Shown here in pieces: positions 40,134 to 48,358 of a stretch of 64,000 nt of DNA; position 1 is the stretch's first letter, and each line of letters begins with the position of its first letter. This DNA is from Martinezella lusitana. Its GTDB lineage: Bacteria > Pseudomonadota > Alphaproteobacteria > Rhizobiales > Rhizobiaceae. The stretch spans positions 372,001-436,000 of the forward strand of contig NZ_JAFEVL010000003.1 in assembly GCF_016901135.1 (NCBI RefSeq). The letters are read 5' to 3'. The notes beneath the pieces are model-generated. The model made no database searches and had not been told where the DNA came from. It saw only the letters and a list, made by a program, of their open reading frames with translations. The translations under genes were made by a program, and so were the position numbers.

Positions 40134-41405
40134 TCAGCGCCCGGCCGCTTGTCTGAGGACCGGCTGGCTGCCTTCGAGGTATCCGGCGAGATGATCGACG
40201 ATATGCTCCGCATCCTTGCCGACGGCAAGAAGGCGCCCGGACCCCCAGGTCCAGAGCCAGGGTAGACCGAGCACATAGACGCCGCCGATGCCGGTGACCC
40301 CGCGCCGTTGCACGGGATAACCCGTGCCGTCGAAGATCGGCAGACCGACATAGGACCAGTCGGGGTCGAAACCCGTCGCCCAGATGACCGACGTCACCCC
40401 TTCGGCCGCAAAGTCGAGTTCGCTCGGCTCGGTTGGCGGCTCCCAGAGCGGCGTGTAGACGCTGGCTGGCGGCGCATCGATGGCTTTTTCGGCGATATAG
40501 CGATCGATCAGCCCGTTGATGCCGTTATAGACCCGGTCGGCATTATCCAGATTGGCCTTCAGGTTCGGCGCAAAGAGCATTTTTCCACCGGAGATAGCTT
40601 CCATACGGCCGTAGAGCGACATGCCTTCCAGCGCGAATTTCCGCAGATCGATATCCCGTCCGCCGTCTCGGCCGGTCAGGTAGTGGTTGGTATCGTGCTT
40701 CTTCTTGGTCATTCCGTCATGTTCGACCGTGATGTCGTATTGGCCGACATCCGCGAGCCAGTCCACCACGTCACGGCCGCGATAGAAGCGGGCGCAGCGC
40801 GGGGCGTTGCCCGTCACCATATGCACCTTGCGGCCGGCAAGATGCAGGTCTTCGGCGATCTGGCAGCCGGATTGACCGGAGCCGACGACGATGACCGAGC
40901 CCGCCGGCAATTGCCGGGGATTGCGGTAGTCGACGGTATGGATCTGCTGGATATCGTCCGGGAGGCGTTCGGCAGCCCGCGGGGTCGCCGGCCGGCTGTA
41001 AAGGCTGGTCGAGAGCACGACGCAATCCGCGGTGACCGTGCCGGCAGAGCTTTCCACCTTGAAGACGCCATCAGCCTTTTCGAGCAGGCTGACCGTCGTG
41101 CCTTCAAGCACCGGCGCATCCACCTTTTTGATGAAACGGTCGACATAGGCGATGATCTCGTCCTTGATCATGAAGCCGTGTGGGTCGTCGCCGTCATAGG
41201 GATGGTCGGGAAGCTGGCATTGCCAGTTCGGCGTCACCAGGCAGAAAGCGTCCCAGCGCTCATCTTTCCATTTGTGGGCGACGGTCTTCTTCTCGAAGAC
41301 GACGTGATCGATGCCGTGCTTTTTCAGATAATGGCTGGCCGAAAGTCCGGCCTGTCCGCCGCCGATGACGACGGCACTATAATGCGGCTTGAGCGGGAAG
41401 GTCAT
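40134..41405 (-). CDS. nitH: flavin-dependent oxidoreductase of the Nit1C cluster (MSMEG_0569 family)
   Basis: 423 residues. FAD-binding 'GGGQAG' at 15-20 and a second dinucleotide motif 'GSGQSG' at 175-180 (NADPH); the region 'VIWATGFDPDWSYVGLPIFDG' near 350 resembles flavin monooxygenase-type proteins. The conserved short segment 'HKWKDERWDAFCLVTPNW' is typical of this cluster-specific family. It would carry out an NAD(P)H-dependent oxidation of the cluster's unknown intermediate. AAGGAA precedes the ATG at 41405. It lies between the MSMEG_0570-type gene and the LnmK-like gene. Confidence 0.85.
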   Translation of the reverse strand: MTFPLKPHYSAVVIGGGQAGLSASHYLKKHGIDHVVFEKKTVAHKWKDERWDAFCLVTPNWQCQLPDHPYDGDDPHGFMIKDEIIAYVDRFIKKVDAPVLEGTTVSLLEKADGVFKVESSAGTVTADCVVLSTSLYSRPATPRAAERLPDDIQQIHTVDYRNPRQLPAGSVIVVGSGQSGCQIAEDLHLAGRKVHMVTGNAPRCARFYRGRDVVDWLADVGQYDITVEHDGMTKKKHDTNHYLTGRDGGRDIDLRKFALEGMSLYGRMEAISGGKMLFAPNLKANLDNADRVYNGINGLIDRYIAEKAIDAPPASVYTPLWEPPTEPSELDFAAEGVTSVIWATGFDPDWSYVGLPIFDGTGYPVQRRGVTGIGGVYVLGLPWLWTWGSGRLLAVGKDAEHIVDHLAGYLEGSQPVLRQAAGR

Positions 41406-41417
41406 GGCTGGTTCCTT

Positions 41418-41705
41418 TCAGAGAATGAAGTTTTGGCAGCGGACGCGCGCATCGGCGTCATCGAGAAAAAGCGCTCCGGCCGCTTCGAGGCGGGCGAGCT
41501 GGTTGCGTGCGAGCGAACATGGATAGCCGTATTTCGCCTCGACCCGATCGCTGGCGATCGTCAGTGCCTTGCGGCTGCGGTCGAGGAAATCGCGGATCGG
41601 ATAGGCGCCGCCTTCCTCGAAAAAATCCCGGATGATCAGCGAGGGCGAATAGCAGGTCTCTTCGCGGCCGTCGGGCCAGGCAATGACGAAACGCATCTCA
41701 GGCAT
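41418..41705 (-). CDS. nitG: small Nit1C protein (MSMEG_0570 nitrogen starvation response family)
   Basis: 95 residues: 'MPEMRFVIAWPDGREETCYSPSLIIRDFFEEGGAYPIRDFLDRSRKALTIASDRVEAKYGYPCSLA...'. It matches the short family found only in this cluster; one cyanobacterial relative was linked to the nitrogen starvation response. Two cysteines ('EETCYSP', 'YPCSLA') are notable. No catalytic motif is obvious; it may be a subunit or scaffold. Its start overlaps the end of the glycosyltransferase gene by eight bases. Confidence 0.82.
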   Translation of the reverse strand: MPEMRFVIAWPDGREETCYSPSLIIRDFFEEGGAYPIRDFLDRSRKALTIASDRVEAKYGYPCSLARNQLARLEAAGALFLDDADARVRCQNFIL

Positions 41706-42852
41706 GGGCGCTCTCCTTCAATGCCGCATAGGCGGCAAGATGCGCTTCTCCAACGCGCCGCCAGCTGAAGCGACTGGCGACTTCCAAGCCGCGCGCGATG
41801 ACGCGGTTGCGGATCTCCGGGATCAGAGCGAGCGCCATGGCCTCGGCGATCGACGCCGAATGTTTAGGATCGCACCAGATCGCGTCATCGCCCGAGAGAT
41901 ATTCAGTAAAAGGAGGGATTGAGGAGACGACGACGGGTACGCCGCTTGCCATCGCTTCCAGCACGACCAGGCCGAACCCTTCCTTCAACGAGGGAAAGAC
42001 AAGCGCGTCGGCCAGCCTGTAGAGATTGGCCATGTCCTCGTCGGCAACCGGGCCGATCACATGGACAGCGGCGGCGTGATCGCGCAGCAGCGCGAGCTCG
42101 GAGCGGAACTCGTCCTGATAGCCGCTGTGGTCGAGCAGCGAGGCGCCTCCTGCGATGACGAGCCGCGCATCGGGCTGGACGGCGCGAAGCTGCCGGAAGG
42201 CGTCGAGGATGCCGATCGTGTTCTTGCGTGCCTCGATGCCGCCGATGCTGAGGAAGGTCGGGCCTGGCGGCAGGTTCAGGCGGTCGCGCAGGGCCGCCTG
42301 TTCACCGCTCCAGCCGGGGGCGAAGCGTTCGCTATCGACGCCGTTGCCGACGACCGTCGCTTCGATCCCGCGGCCCTTGAGAATGCGCTGCCATGCGGCG
42401 CTGACGGTGAAGAAAAGGTGAGCCTTGTCGATGGAACGATCCTGCAGCGCCATCAAACGCGGATCGGCAAACTGGTCGATGTGGTGGACGGTCCGCACAA
42501 AGGCGGGGATCAATCCACGCTCGTACAACGTCGCCAGCGCATTGCCGGAAATGCCATCATGGGCGTGGAAAATATCGAAACTGCGGGTCGTCGGCTTTTC
42601 GAAATAGCTGACATAGTCGGCGATCCTCTGCTCCACCATGCCCGTCATGTCGCCCGGCGCGGGGGCGACGGGGATGCATGCCGTGCTGCAGGCCGGCTTG
42701 CGAAAGAAACCGGTGCTTTTGGCATCCGGCGCATGCAGAACGACCTCGTGCCCAAGCGCAGTCAGGACTTCGGAAAGCTGCATCGCATGCACCACGCCGC
42801 CACGCGGATTGGTGGAGTGTGACAGCATGGCGATGCGCAGAGCGCGGGTCAT
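41698..42852 (-). CDS. Nit1C-associated glycosyltransferase (MSMEG_0565 family, GT4 fold)
   Basis: 384 residues from MTRALRIAML at 42852; the longer upstream frame lies over the AIR-synthase-like gene. GT-B fold of family 4: N-terminal 'LSHSTNPRGGVVHAMQLSEVLTALGHEVVLHAPD', C-terminal 'LSIGGIEARKNTIGILDAFRQL' and the donor-binding 'SLKEGFGLVVLEAMASGVPVVVSS', with the E-x7-E pair. It adds a sugar to something made by the cluster. The original Nit1C clusters studied for cyanide use lack this gene, so it marks the longer version. Four-base overlap with the preceding gene. Confidence 0.85.
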   Translation of the reverse strand: MTRALRIAMLSHSTNPRGGVVHAMQLSEVLTALGHEVVLHAPDAKSTGFFRKPACSTACIPVAPAPGDMTGMVEQRIADYVSYFEKPTTRSFDIFHAHDGISGNALATLYERGLIPAFVRTVHHIDQFADPRLMALQDRSIDKAHLFFTVSAAWQRILKGRGIEATVVGNGVDSERFAPGWSGEQAALRDRLNLPPGPTFLSIGGIEARKNTIGILDAFRQLRAVQPDARLVIAGGASLLDHSGYQDEFRSELALLRDHAAAVHVIGPVADEDMANLYRLADALVFPSLKEGFGLVVLEAMASGVPVVVSSIPPFTEYLSGDDAIWCDPKHSASIAEAMALALIPEIRNRVIARGLEVASRFSWRRVGEAHLAAYAALKESAHA

Positions 42853-43823
42853 GCGGCATCCTCCCGACGTCCAAGCCGCAGCAACGGCGTTTCGGCGTGG
42901 TCGCGAATGACGGCGCGCTCCGTGCCGTCGGTGATCGTCACTTCGCTGCCGGCGAGAACCTTGCCAATGGCGGCGGCGCTGATGCCGCGCTCGGTAAAGC
43001 GGCGGATGGCGCCCTCGGCCTTTCCGGGTGCGACCGAAAGCAGGTAGCCGAAGCTCGGAAAGGTCGCGAGCCATCGCTCCAGCGTCACGTCGGCCGGCAG
43101 TGGGATAGCTGACACGTCGATCTCGATGCCGACGCCGGAACATTCCGCCAGCATGATCGCCGTGCCGATGATGCCGCCCTGGCTGATGTCCTTGGCGGCG
43201 AGCGCCAATCCCGCCTCGGCAATCTGTGGCAGGATTTCCAGGTCGCCACGCAACCGCTGAGGCGGGGCATCCGTCGCCGCTTCCCAGTTGTTGAACGGCT
43301 CGCGGTAACGGCCGCGATGGTCGATAGCAGCGATGAGCACGTCGCCGGCCTTCGCGTCGAAGCTTGTCAGCAGCTTTTTTGCCCGCCCGAGAATGGCCGC
43401 GGACAGCTGGCTGCGGTCGGTGCGGATATTCGTATGGCCGCCGACGATCGGCACGCCAAAGGTTCTGGCCGCGGCGCGCATGCCCTCAAGCACCGGGGCC
43501 GCACTTCGCTCGCCATCGGACCAGACAGCATCGACGATGGCGATCGGACGTCCGCCCATCGCGGCAACATCGGAAATATTGACCATCACGCTGCACCAGC
43601 CGGCAAACCAGGGGTCGGCGGCCACGAATTCGTTCATGAAGCCTTCGATGGCAAACAGCAGATATCCGTCGCCATCCGGCAGCGCGGCGCAGTCATCACC
43701 GACGGCGACAGGCTGGCCGGCAAGTCCGAGGCTGGCTGTGACCGCGCCGATATCCGCCTTGGCAGCAATGCCGTTCGATGCGGCAAGCCGGCCAGCGAGT
43801 GACTTGATGTCGATCGCCGCCAT
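42849..43823 (-). CDS. nitF: AIR-synthase-like protein of the Nit1C cluster (sll0787 family)
   Basis: 324 residues from MAAIDIKSLAG at 43823. The PurM/AIRS fold is indicated by 'VGDDCAALPDGDGYLLFAIEGFMNEFV', 'WCSVMVNISDVAAMGGRPIAIVDAVWSD' and 'FGVPIVGGHTNIRT', the ATP-binding glycine-rich segments, and 'KDISQGGIIGTAIMLAECSGVGIEIDVSAIPLP'. AIRS-type enzymes activate an amide or formyl oxygen with ATP, so it may phosphorylate and close a ring on an amide made from a nitrile. It overlaps the glycosyltransferase gene by four bases and follows the GNAT gene by two. Confidence 0.85.
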   Translation of the reverse strand: MAAIDIKSLAGRLAASNGIAAKADIGAVTASLGLAGQPVAVGDDCAALPDGDGYLLFAIEGFMNEFVAADPWFAGWCSVMVNISDVAAMGGRPIAIVDAVWSDGERSAAPVLEGMRAAARTFGVPIVGGHTNIRTDRSQLSAAILGRAKKLLTSFDAKAGDVLIAAIDHRGRYREPFNNWEAATDAPPQRLRGDLEILPQIAEAGLALAAKDISQGGIIGTAIMLAECSGVGIEIDVSAIPLPADVTLERWLATFPSFGYLLSVAPGKAEGAIRRFTERGISAAAIGKVLAGSEVTITDGTERAVIRDHAETPLLRLGRREDAA

Positions 43824-43825
43824 GG

Positions 43826-44368
43826 TCAGGCCGCCTTCTTCGGCAGGGCGACGAATCCCGTTTCCGGCGTCGGGCAAGGAGGATACCAGGCAAGGTCGGC
43901 TTTCATCCTCAGATGCGGCTTGCCGTAGATCTCGAACTCCTCGATCACGTCCCAATGCAGGCGGCGGAACAGCAAGCCGTTCTGAACCTGCACATTGGCG
44001 AGGAAGGTGTGGCAGCCCATCGCATTGGCGGAGGAGACGGCGAGCCGGATGAGTGTTGCGCCGAGCGCGCCAATCTTGCGGAAATCCTCGTGAACCGCGA
44101 GCCGCGAGCCCCACCACAGACCGGGCTCGGCCTGATGAATGCGCACCGTGCCGACCAGCCTGTCGGCGACCGGCCCCATCATGGAGAGTGCTACGATCGG
44201 GATCGCATGATCGTCGATCGCGTCGCGATCGTCTCCTTTAAAAATTTTCTGCTCCCCGCAGAAGACGGAGCGGCGCAACGCATGCGCTTCCCGCCGCTCC
44301 CATGCGGATGTTGCGAACTTCACCTGGAATTCGCCGGCCTGGTAGGGTGCGAAGGGCTCGAAGATCAT
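43826..44368 (-). CDS. nitE: GNAT-type N-acyltransferase of the Nit1C cluster (MSMEG_0567 family)
   Basis: 180 residues. A GNAT fold is indicated by 'RLVGTVRIHQAEPGLWWGSRLAVHEDFRKIGALGATLIRLAVSSANAMGC', where motif A binds the acyl-CoA phosphates, preceded by 'ALRRSVFCGEQKIFKGDDRDAID', a conserved family segment. It would acylate an amine in the cluster's substrate. It overlaps the radical SAM gene by four bases at its start and is two bases from the AIRS-like gene. Confidence 0.85.
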   Translation of the reverse strand: MIFEPFAPYQAGEFQVKFATSAWERREAHALRRSVFCGEQKIFKGDDRDAIDDHAIPIVALSMMGPVADRLVGTVRIHQAEPGLWWGSRLAVHEDFRKIGALGATLIRLAVSSANAMGCHTFLANVQVQNGLLFRRLHWDVIEEFEIYGKPHLRMKADLAWYPPCPTPETGFVALPKKAA

Positions 44369-45483
44369 CTGGTCAGCATCCTTTCATAGGTGGAAAGGGC
44401 CGAGCAGGCGCCGCATTTGCCGCAGCCGGCCTTGATGTCGGTCGCCTTCAGTCCGCTTTCGACCAGCATTTTCGAGAGAGGGCCGAGGATCGAATGCATG
44501 AAATCCGGCTTGGGCGCCGGATGGCTTTCGAGTGGTGTGCCCGATATCGGCACGAACGGCACCACGAAGGGATAGACGCCGATTGCGACCAGCCTTTCGC
44601 AGATATCGAGAATGGCTTGGCTTGTATCCCCGAGGCCGGCGAGGATGTAGGTCGAGACCTGCCCACGCCCGAAGACCTCCACCGCAGCCTTGAAGGAGGA
44701 CATGTATTTGCTGATCGGCACCTGCGCCTTGCCCGGCATGATGCGGGCGCGGATTTCGGGCGTTACCACCTCGAGATGCATGCCGAGCGCATCGATACCG
44801 GCCTCTTTCATGCGGGCAAACCAGGCGTCGTCTTCGGGCGGTTCGCATTGCGCCTGGATCGGCAGGTCGACGGCGGCCTTGATGGCGCGGGCGCTGTCGG
44901 CAAGGATTGCCGCGCCGCGATCCGGCCCTTTTGGCGTACCCGTCGTCATGACCATGTGCTTGACGCCGTCGAGCTCGACGGCCGCCTTGGCCACTTCCGC
45001 AAGCTGTTCCGGGGTCTTGTGGGCAATCGTGCGGCCGGCGGCCAGTGACTGGCCGATAGCGCAGAACTGACAGGTCTTCGTGCGGCTTTGATAGCGGATG
45101 CAGGTCTGCAGCACCGTGGTCGCGAGCACGTCGCGGCCGTGCAGCACGGCTATCTGCGAATAGGGAACGCCGTCGGCCGTCGATTGCTCGTAGAAGCGCG
45201 GGCGCAGCGGAAAGGAGACCTCGCCGAGCACGCGGCCGTCGCGACTGATGCGGCTCCTGCCGCTCTCGTCCGGTCGCTCGACGAGATAGGGGCTCTCGAA
45301 AGCCGGCGCCGTGTGCACGGGCACCATGACCGTCATGCCGTCGATCGTCATCGGCTTGTGGTCGGACGGGCCGGCGCCGCCACGGCGGCTTTCGTGGCCC
45401 GCTTTCGGATCAACCAGCCTGGCTCCGAACGACTGTAATTCGTTGATCAGGATTTCGGTCGGAAGACGCGTCGTCGTGTCCAT
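44365..45483 (-). CDS. nitD: radical SAM protein of the Nit1C cluster (MSMEG_0568 family)
   Basis: 372 residues. The iron-sulfur motif is not the usual C-x3-C-x2-C: '[23 protein letters not shown]' places cysteines at 128, 138 and 141, i.e. C-x9-C-x2-C. The barrel continues with '[11 protein letters not shown]', '[13 protein letters not shown]' and '[21 protein letters not shown]'. A second cysteine group, '[11 protein letters not shown]', lies near the C-terminus and could bind an auxiliary cluster. The start at 45483 lies 74 bases inside the nitrilase gene, a long overlap but the frame is well conserved from there. The reaction is unknown; in this cluster it probably rearranges or joins a nitrile-derived compound. 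Confidence 0.88.
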   Translation of the reverse strand: MDTTTRLPTEILINELQSFGARLVDPKAGHESRRGGAGPSDHKPMTIDGMTVMVPVHTAPAFESPYLVERPDESGRSRISRDGRVLGEVSFPLRPRFYEQSTADGVPYSQIAVLHGRDVLATTVLQTCIRYQSRTKTCQFCAIGQSLAAGRTIAHKTPEQLAEVAKAAVELDGVKHMVMTTGTPKGPDRGAAILADSARAIKAAVDLPIQAQCEPPEDDAWFARMKEAGIDALGMHLEVVTPEIRARIMPGKAQVPISKYMSSFKAAVEVFGRGQVSTYILAGLGDTSQAILDICERLVAIGVYPFVVPFVPISGTPLESHPAPKPDFMHSILGPLSKMLVESGLKATDIKAGCGKCGACSALSTYERMLTR

Positions 45484-46453
45484 CGGTATTGTTCCTTGCG
45501 GGTGCGATTTCGAAAGAATTGGGGGAGGCGACCATCGGCGCCGTGGCGCGGCTGTCGATGGCGAGATGCAGAAGTTCGGGGCGGGCGTAGTGGCCGACGG
45601 AATCCATCATCCGCTTGCGCTTGACGATCAGGCTCATGTCGAGATCGGCGATCAATATGCCTTCGCCCTCGGTGAGCGGCGGGGCGAGATGCCGGCCTTC
45701 GGGCGAGATGATCGCCGTCATGCAGCCGCCGCGCAGCGCCTTCTGCAGGGTCTGGTCGGGCGTGATCGAGACGATCTGCTCGTCGGTCAGCCAACCCGTG
45801 GCATTGACCACGAAGCATCCGCTTTCCAGCGCATGGTGGCGGATGGTCACTTCCATCTGCTCGGCAAAGATCGGCCCGACCATCGAACCCGGAAACTGAG
45901 CGATGTGGATTTCCTCGTGCTGGGCCATCAGCGCGTAGCGGGCGAGCGGATTGTAATGCTCCCAGCAGGCAAGCGCCCCGAGCCGCCCGATGCGGCTGTC
46001 GACGACCGTAAGGCCCGAGCCGTCGCCCTGGCCCCAGATCATCCGCTCATGGAAGGTCGGTGTGATCTTGCGGCGCTTCAGGATGAGCGTGCCGTCGGCA
46101 TCGAAGAGGAGCTGGCCGTTATAGAGCGAGCCATGATCCCGCTCGTTGATGCCGAGCGCGACGACGATACCGTGCTCGCGGGCCGCGGCGGCGACCGCCT
46201 CCGTAGCAGCACTAGGCACGGTGACCGCCTCTTGATAGAGGCGCAGGTGTTCCTTGCCGGAGAGAACCGGCGGCAGCACGAATGAGAAATAGGGATACCA
46301 GGGAACGAATGTCTCCGGAAAGACGATGAGATCCGCACCTTTCGATGCGGCCTCCCGGATTGCTTCCAGAACCCGCGCGAGCGTCTTTTCCCGCGAGGTC
46401 AGGTCCGGCGCGATTTGCGCGGCGGCGGCGCGAACGATCGGTTTCTTCTCCAT
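45410..46453 (-). CDS. nitC: Nit1-type nitrilase of the cluster (sll0784 family)
   Basis: 347 residues from [13 protein letters not shown] at 46453, chosen because GGAG lies six bases upstream; another ATG four codons earlier lacks one. The nitrilase triad is visible: Glu47 in '[12 protein letters not shown]', Lys129 in '[13 protein letters not shown]' and Cys163 in '[10 protein letters not shown]'. The enzyme hydrolyses a nitrile to acid plus ammonia (or amide). In the Nit1C cluster of a cyanide-degrading Pseudomonas, nitC and its neighbours are needed to use cyanide as nitrogen source. The C-terminal tail of about 25 residues overlaps the radical SAM gene. Confidence 0.9.
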   Translation of the reverse strand: MEKKPIVRAAAAQIAPDLTSREKTLARVLEAIREAASKGADLIVFPETFVPWYPYFSFVLPPVLSGKEHLRLYQEAVTVPSAATEAVAAAAREHGIVVALGINERDHGSLYNGQLLFDADGTLILKRRKITPTFHERMIWGQGDGSGLTVVDSRIGRLGALACWEHYNPLARYALMAQHEEIHIAQFPGSMVGPIFAEQMEVTIRHHALESGCFVVNATGWLTDEQIVSITPDQTLQKALRGGCMTAIISPEGRHLAPPLTEGEGILIADLDMSLIVKRKRMMDSVGHYARPELLHLAIDSRATAPMVASPNSFEIAPARNNTDGHDDASSDRNPDQRITVVRSQAG

Positions 46454-46509
46454 GGCGGACTCCATCGGTTGGGACGAGGGAGGCGAAGCGGCGCTCCGCC
46501 TCCGGCGGA

Positions 46510-46992
46510 TCAGAGCGTCCAGGTGTCGAGGATGAAGGCGCCATCGCGGCGATGGATCAGGATGAGGTCGAGAACGTCGAGCGGGCTGATCGGCCTGATG
46601 CCCGGAATGAGCGAGGATTCGCCATGGCCGTAGAGCGCCTGGAGCGCGAACCGGCATGCATAGACCTTGCCGCCTTCCTCCATGAAGCCCTTGATCTGGT
46701 TGTTGAAGTTCAGATGGCCCGGGAAGGCTTCGGCTCCGAGCCTGGGAAAGCCGCGCTGCACGCCGAGCGTAACGCCCGGGCCGTAGAGAAGAACGGATGT
46801 TTCGAAGCCCTTTCGCTTCAGGCGCTTTGCCTGGAGCAGGTTCACAAGGCCGATCGAACCTTCGAAGGCAACGGTGTGGAAGGTGATGAGGGCTTTCTCA
46901 CCCTCTTTGGCCTGAACGTCCTCGAAGACCTTCTCTTCGTAGTCGACGAGAAAATCTCCGTCAGCATGGGCGGGTGCGGTAATTGTGGGCAT
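46510..46992 (-). CDS. nitB: Nit1C protein of unknown role (MSMEG_0572/Sll0783 family)
   Basis: 160 residues: '...[61 protein letters not shown]...'. It belongs to the family named for nitrogen starvation-induced Sll0783 of Synechocystis. The fold suggests a DsrE-like or sulfur/selenium-relay-like alpha/beta protein, but no activity is known. It is the first gene of the nine-gene operon; AGGAG precedes the ATG at 46992, and a strong sigma-54 promoter lies 56 bases upstream of the start. The nitrilase gene follows after 56 bases. Confidence 0.85.
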   Translation of the reverse strand: MPTITAPAHADGDFLVDYEEKVFEDVQAKEGEKALITFHTVAFEGSIGLVNLLQAKRLKRKGFETSVLLYGPGVTLGVQRGFPRLGAEAFPGHLNFNNQIKGFMEEGGKVYACRFALQALYGHGESSLIPGIRPISPLDVLDLILIHRRDGAFILDTWTL

Positions 46993-47047
46993 GAATGGCT
47001 CCTGTGTTTGAAGTCAGGCCCCGTCGCGGGGGTACAGCCAGTCAATT

Positions 47048-47062
47048 GCAAGCGCCGTGCCA
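47048..47062 (-). promoter_or_regulatory. sigma-54 promoter of the Nit1C operon
   Basis: Read on the minus strand: TGGCACGGCGCTTGC, an exact match to the RpoN pattern TGGCAC-N5-TTGC, with GG and GC separated by ten bases. It points to nitB, with transcription expected near 47036, giving a leader of about 45 bases. Sigma-54 control fits nitrogen-limited expression and the sigma-54 activator (NitA) found with other Nit1C clusters. Confidence 0.8.
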
Positions 47063-47100
47063 ATATCCGTTTTGCCTAAATTACAGTCAAACGAATGTAA

Positions 47101-47220
47101 TATGCATTCAATTATGCGATCAATAATTTGATATATCTGACACATGGCCAAATATGGGGCAAAATCCTGCCAAAAATGAAACCTACCGTGCATCCAATGA
47201 ATGCATACAATATGCAATCA
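47101..47220. promoter_or_regulatory. repeat set upstream of the sigma-54 promoter, candidate activator sites
   Basis: TATGCATTCA at 47101-47110 recurs as an exact inverted copy TGAATGCATA at 47198-47207 and as a near copy TATGCAATCA at 47211-47220. They lie about 65 to 185 bases upstream of the expected start, the usual distance for enhancer-type activator sites. The surrounding sequence is AT-rich, as needed for DNA bending. No gene is seen between nitB and the LysR gene (46993-47309). Confidence 0.45.
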
Positions 47221-47309
47221 TTTGTGAGCGCGGCAGACGCGTTCACGTCAGGAAAGAGATTTCGATGAGATGCTAGCGCGCGGGATGGGATGGGCCAAGA
47301 CTTGCCGCG

Positions 47310-48260
47310 CTACACCCCCCAGACGACGGACTCCTCATGGCGCTTGATAAGGTGCCTCAATGTCTCGAAGCCCGAGCGGACAAAGTCCGCGAACTGGTCG
47401 ACCGCAGGAGAGCGCGGCGCATCGATACGTTTCAGGATGGAAAGAGCGCGCTCGGGGTGGGGAATGTTGATCGGCAGCGCGGTGATACTCTTGTCCTTGC
47501 GTTGGGCGAATACCACACTGTGCGGCATGACTGTCAGAGCGTCCGCAGCTTTCAGATAGTTGATCACCCCCATCAGCGACCCGCCGGAATAGCGGATCTT
47601 GATCTCGGTCGCGCCGAACGACAGGAGCAGCGCGCGCAGGTCGGCCAGCAGCGGGCTGCCCGGCGGCGGGGCGACCCAAGGATAGTCAAGAAGCTGTGCC
47701 GGCTGAAGTTTTCTTTTCAGCAGCAGAGGATGGGTTACCCTGCAGGCGATGACGTTGCGACCGGGCAAAATCTGCTGGAATTCCAGCCCCGAGCCTTCAT
47801 CAAGAATATCGATGGGGCAGATGGCGAGGTCGATCTGGTCGGCCTTGAGGGCAGCTCTGAGATCGGCAAAATAGCCGTAGGACTGCTCTATCCGCACATC
47901 CGGATGCGTCGTCTGGAATTCGGCGCATAGTCCGGCGATCAGCGCATCCATGAAGAAAGGGGTCCCTCCGACGCGGACGACGCCGCTCTTGCCGACGCGG
48001 AAGCTCTCTACCAAATCCGTCGCCTTGCGGGAGGCCGCCAGCATGACCAAGCCGTATTCGGCGAGCGACGATCCAAGCGCCGTCGGCTGCAGCGGTCGCC
48101 TGCCCTTGATGAAGAGCGGCTCTCCCAATCGTTGCTCCAGCATCGAAAGCGTGCGCGACACGGCCGGTTGGGCAAGGCCCAGAAGGGCCGCGCCTTCGGT
48201 GACGCCGCCGGTTTTAACCACAGCGGCAAGCTGGATAAGGTGGCGTTCGTCGATCTTCAT
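47310..48260 (-). CDS. LysR-family regulator of the aromatic operon
   Basis: 316 residues. Helix-turn-helix at about 5-65 ('HLIQLAAVVKTGGVTEGAALLGLAQPAVSRTLSMLEQRLGEPLFIKGRRPLQPTALG'), then a type 2 periplasmic-binding-like effector domain ('GVVRVGGTPFFMDALIAGLCAEFQTTHPDVRIEQSYG', 'IDLAICPID'). It is divergent from the hydroxyquinol dioxygenase operon with 98 bases between the starts, the classical LysR layout, so it most likely activates that operon in response to an aromatic intermediate. It also borders the Nit1C promoter region, but sigma-54 promoters are not LysR-type targets. Confidence 0.9.
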   Translation of the reverse strand: MKIDERHLIQLAAVVKTGGVTEGAALLGLAQPAVSRTLSMLEQRLGEPLFIKGRRPLQPTALGSSLAEYGLVMLAASRKATDLVESFRVGKSGVVRVGGTPFFMDALIAGLCAEFQTTHPDVRIEQSYGYFADLRAALKADQIDLAICPIDILDEGSGLEFQQILPGRNVIACRVTHPLLLKRKLQPAQLLDYPWVAPPPGSPLLADLRALLLSFGATEIKIRYSGGSLMGVINYLKAADALTVMPHSVVFAQRKDKSITALPINIPHPERALSILKRIDAPRSPAVDQFADFVRSGFETLRHLIKRHEESVVWGV

Positions 48261-48266
48261 AACAAT

Positions 48267-48283
48267 CCGTTATATTATAGCGG
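48267..48283. promoter_or_regulatory. near-palindrome in the LysR divergent promoter
   Basis: CCGTTATATTATAGCGG, palindromic around the central T with one mismatch. It lies seven bases upstream of the LysR start, the common position of a LysR regulatory site that controls both directions. Confidence 0.45.
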
Positions 48284-48358
48284 AAAGAAATCATCAACGC
48301 TCCCACCTCCTGGTGCTAGCCTGCAATCAATCAGGCTTGCGTATGTGGGAGGAGATGC

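Noticed and set aside
47310..48260. The LysR protein as regulator of the Nit1C operon
   Set aside because: The Nit1C promoter is of sigma-54 type, which needs an AAA+ activator. The divergent layout ties the LysR gene to the aromatic operon.
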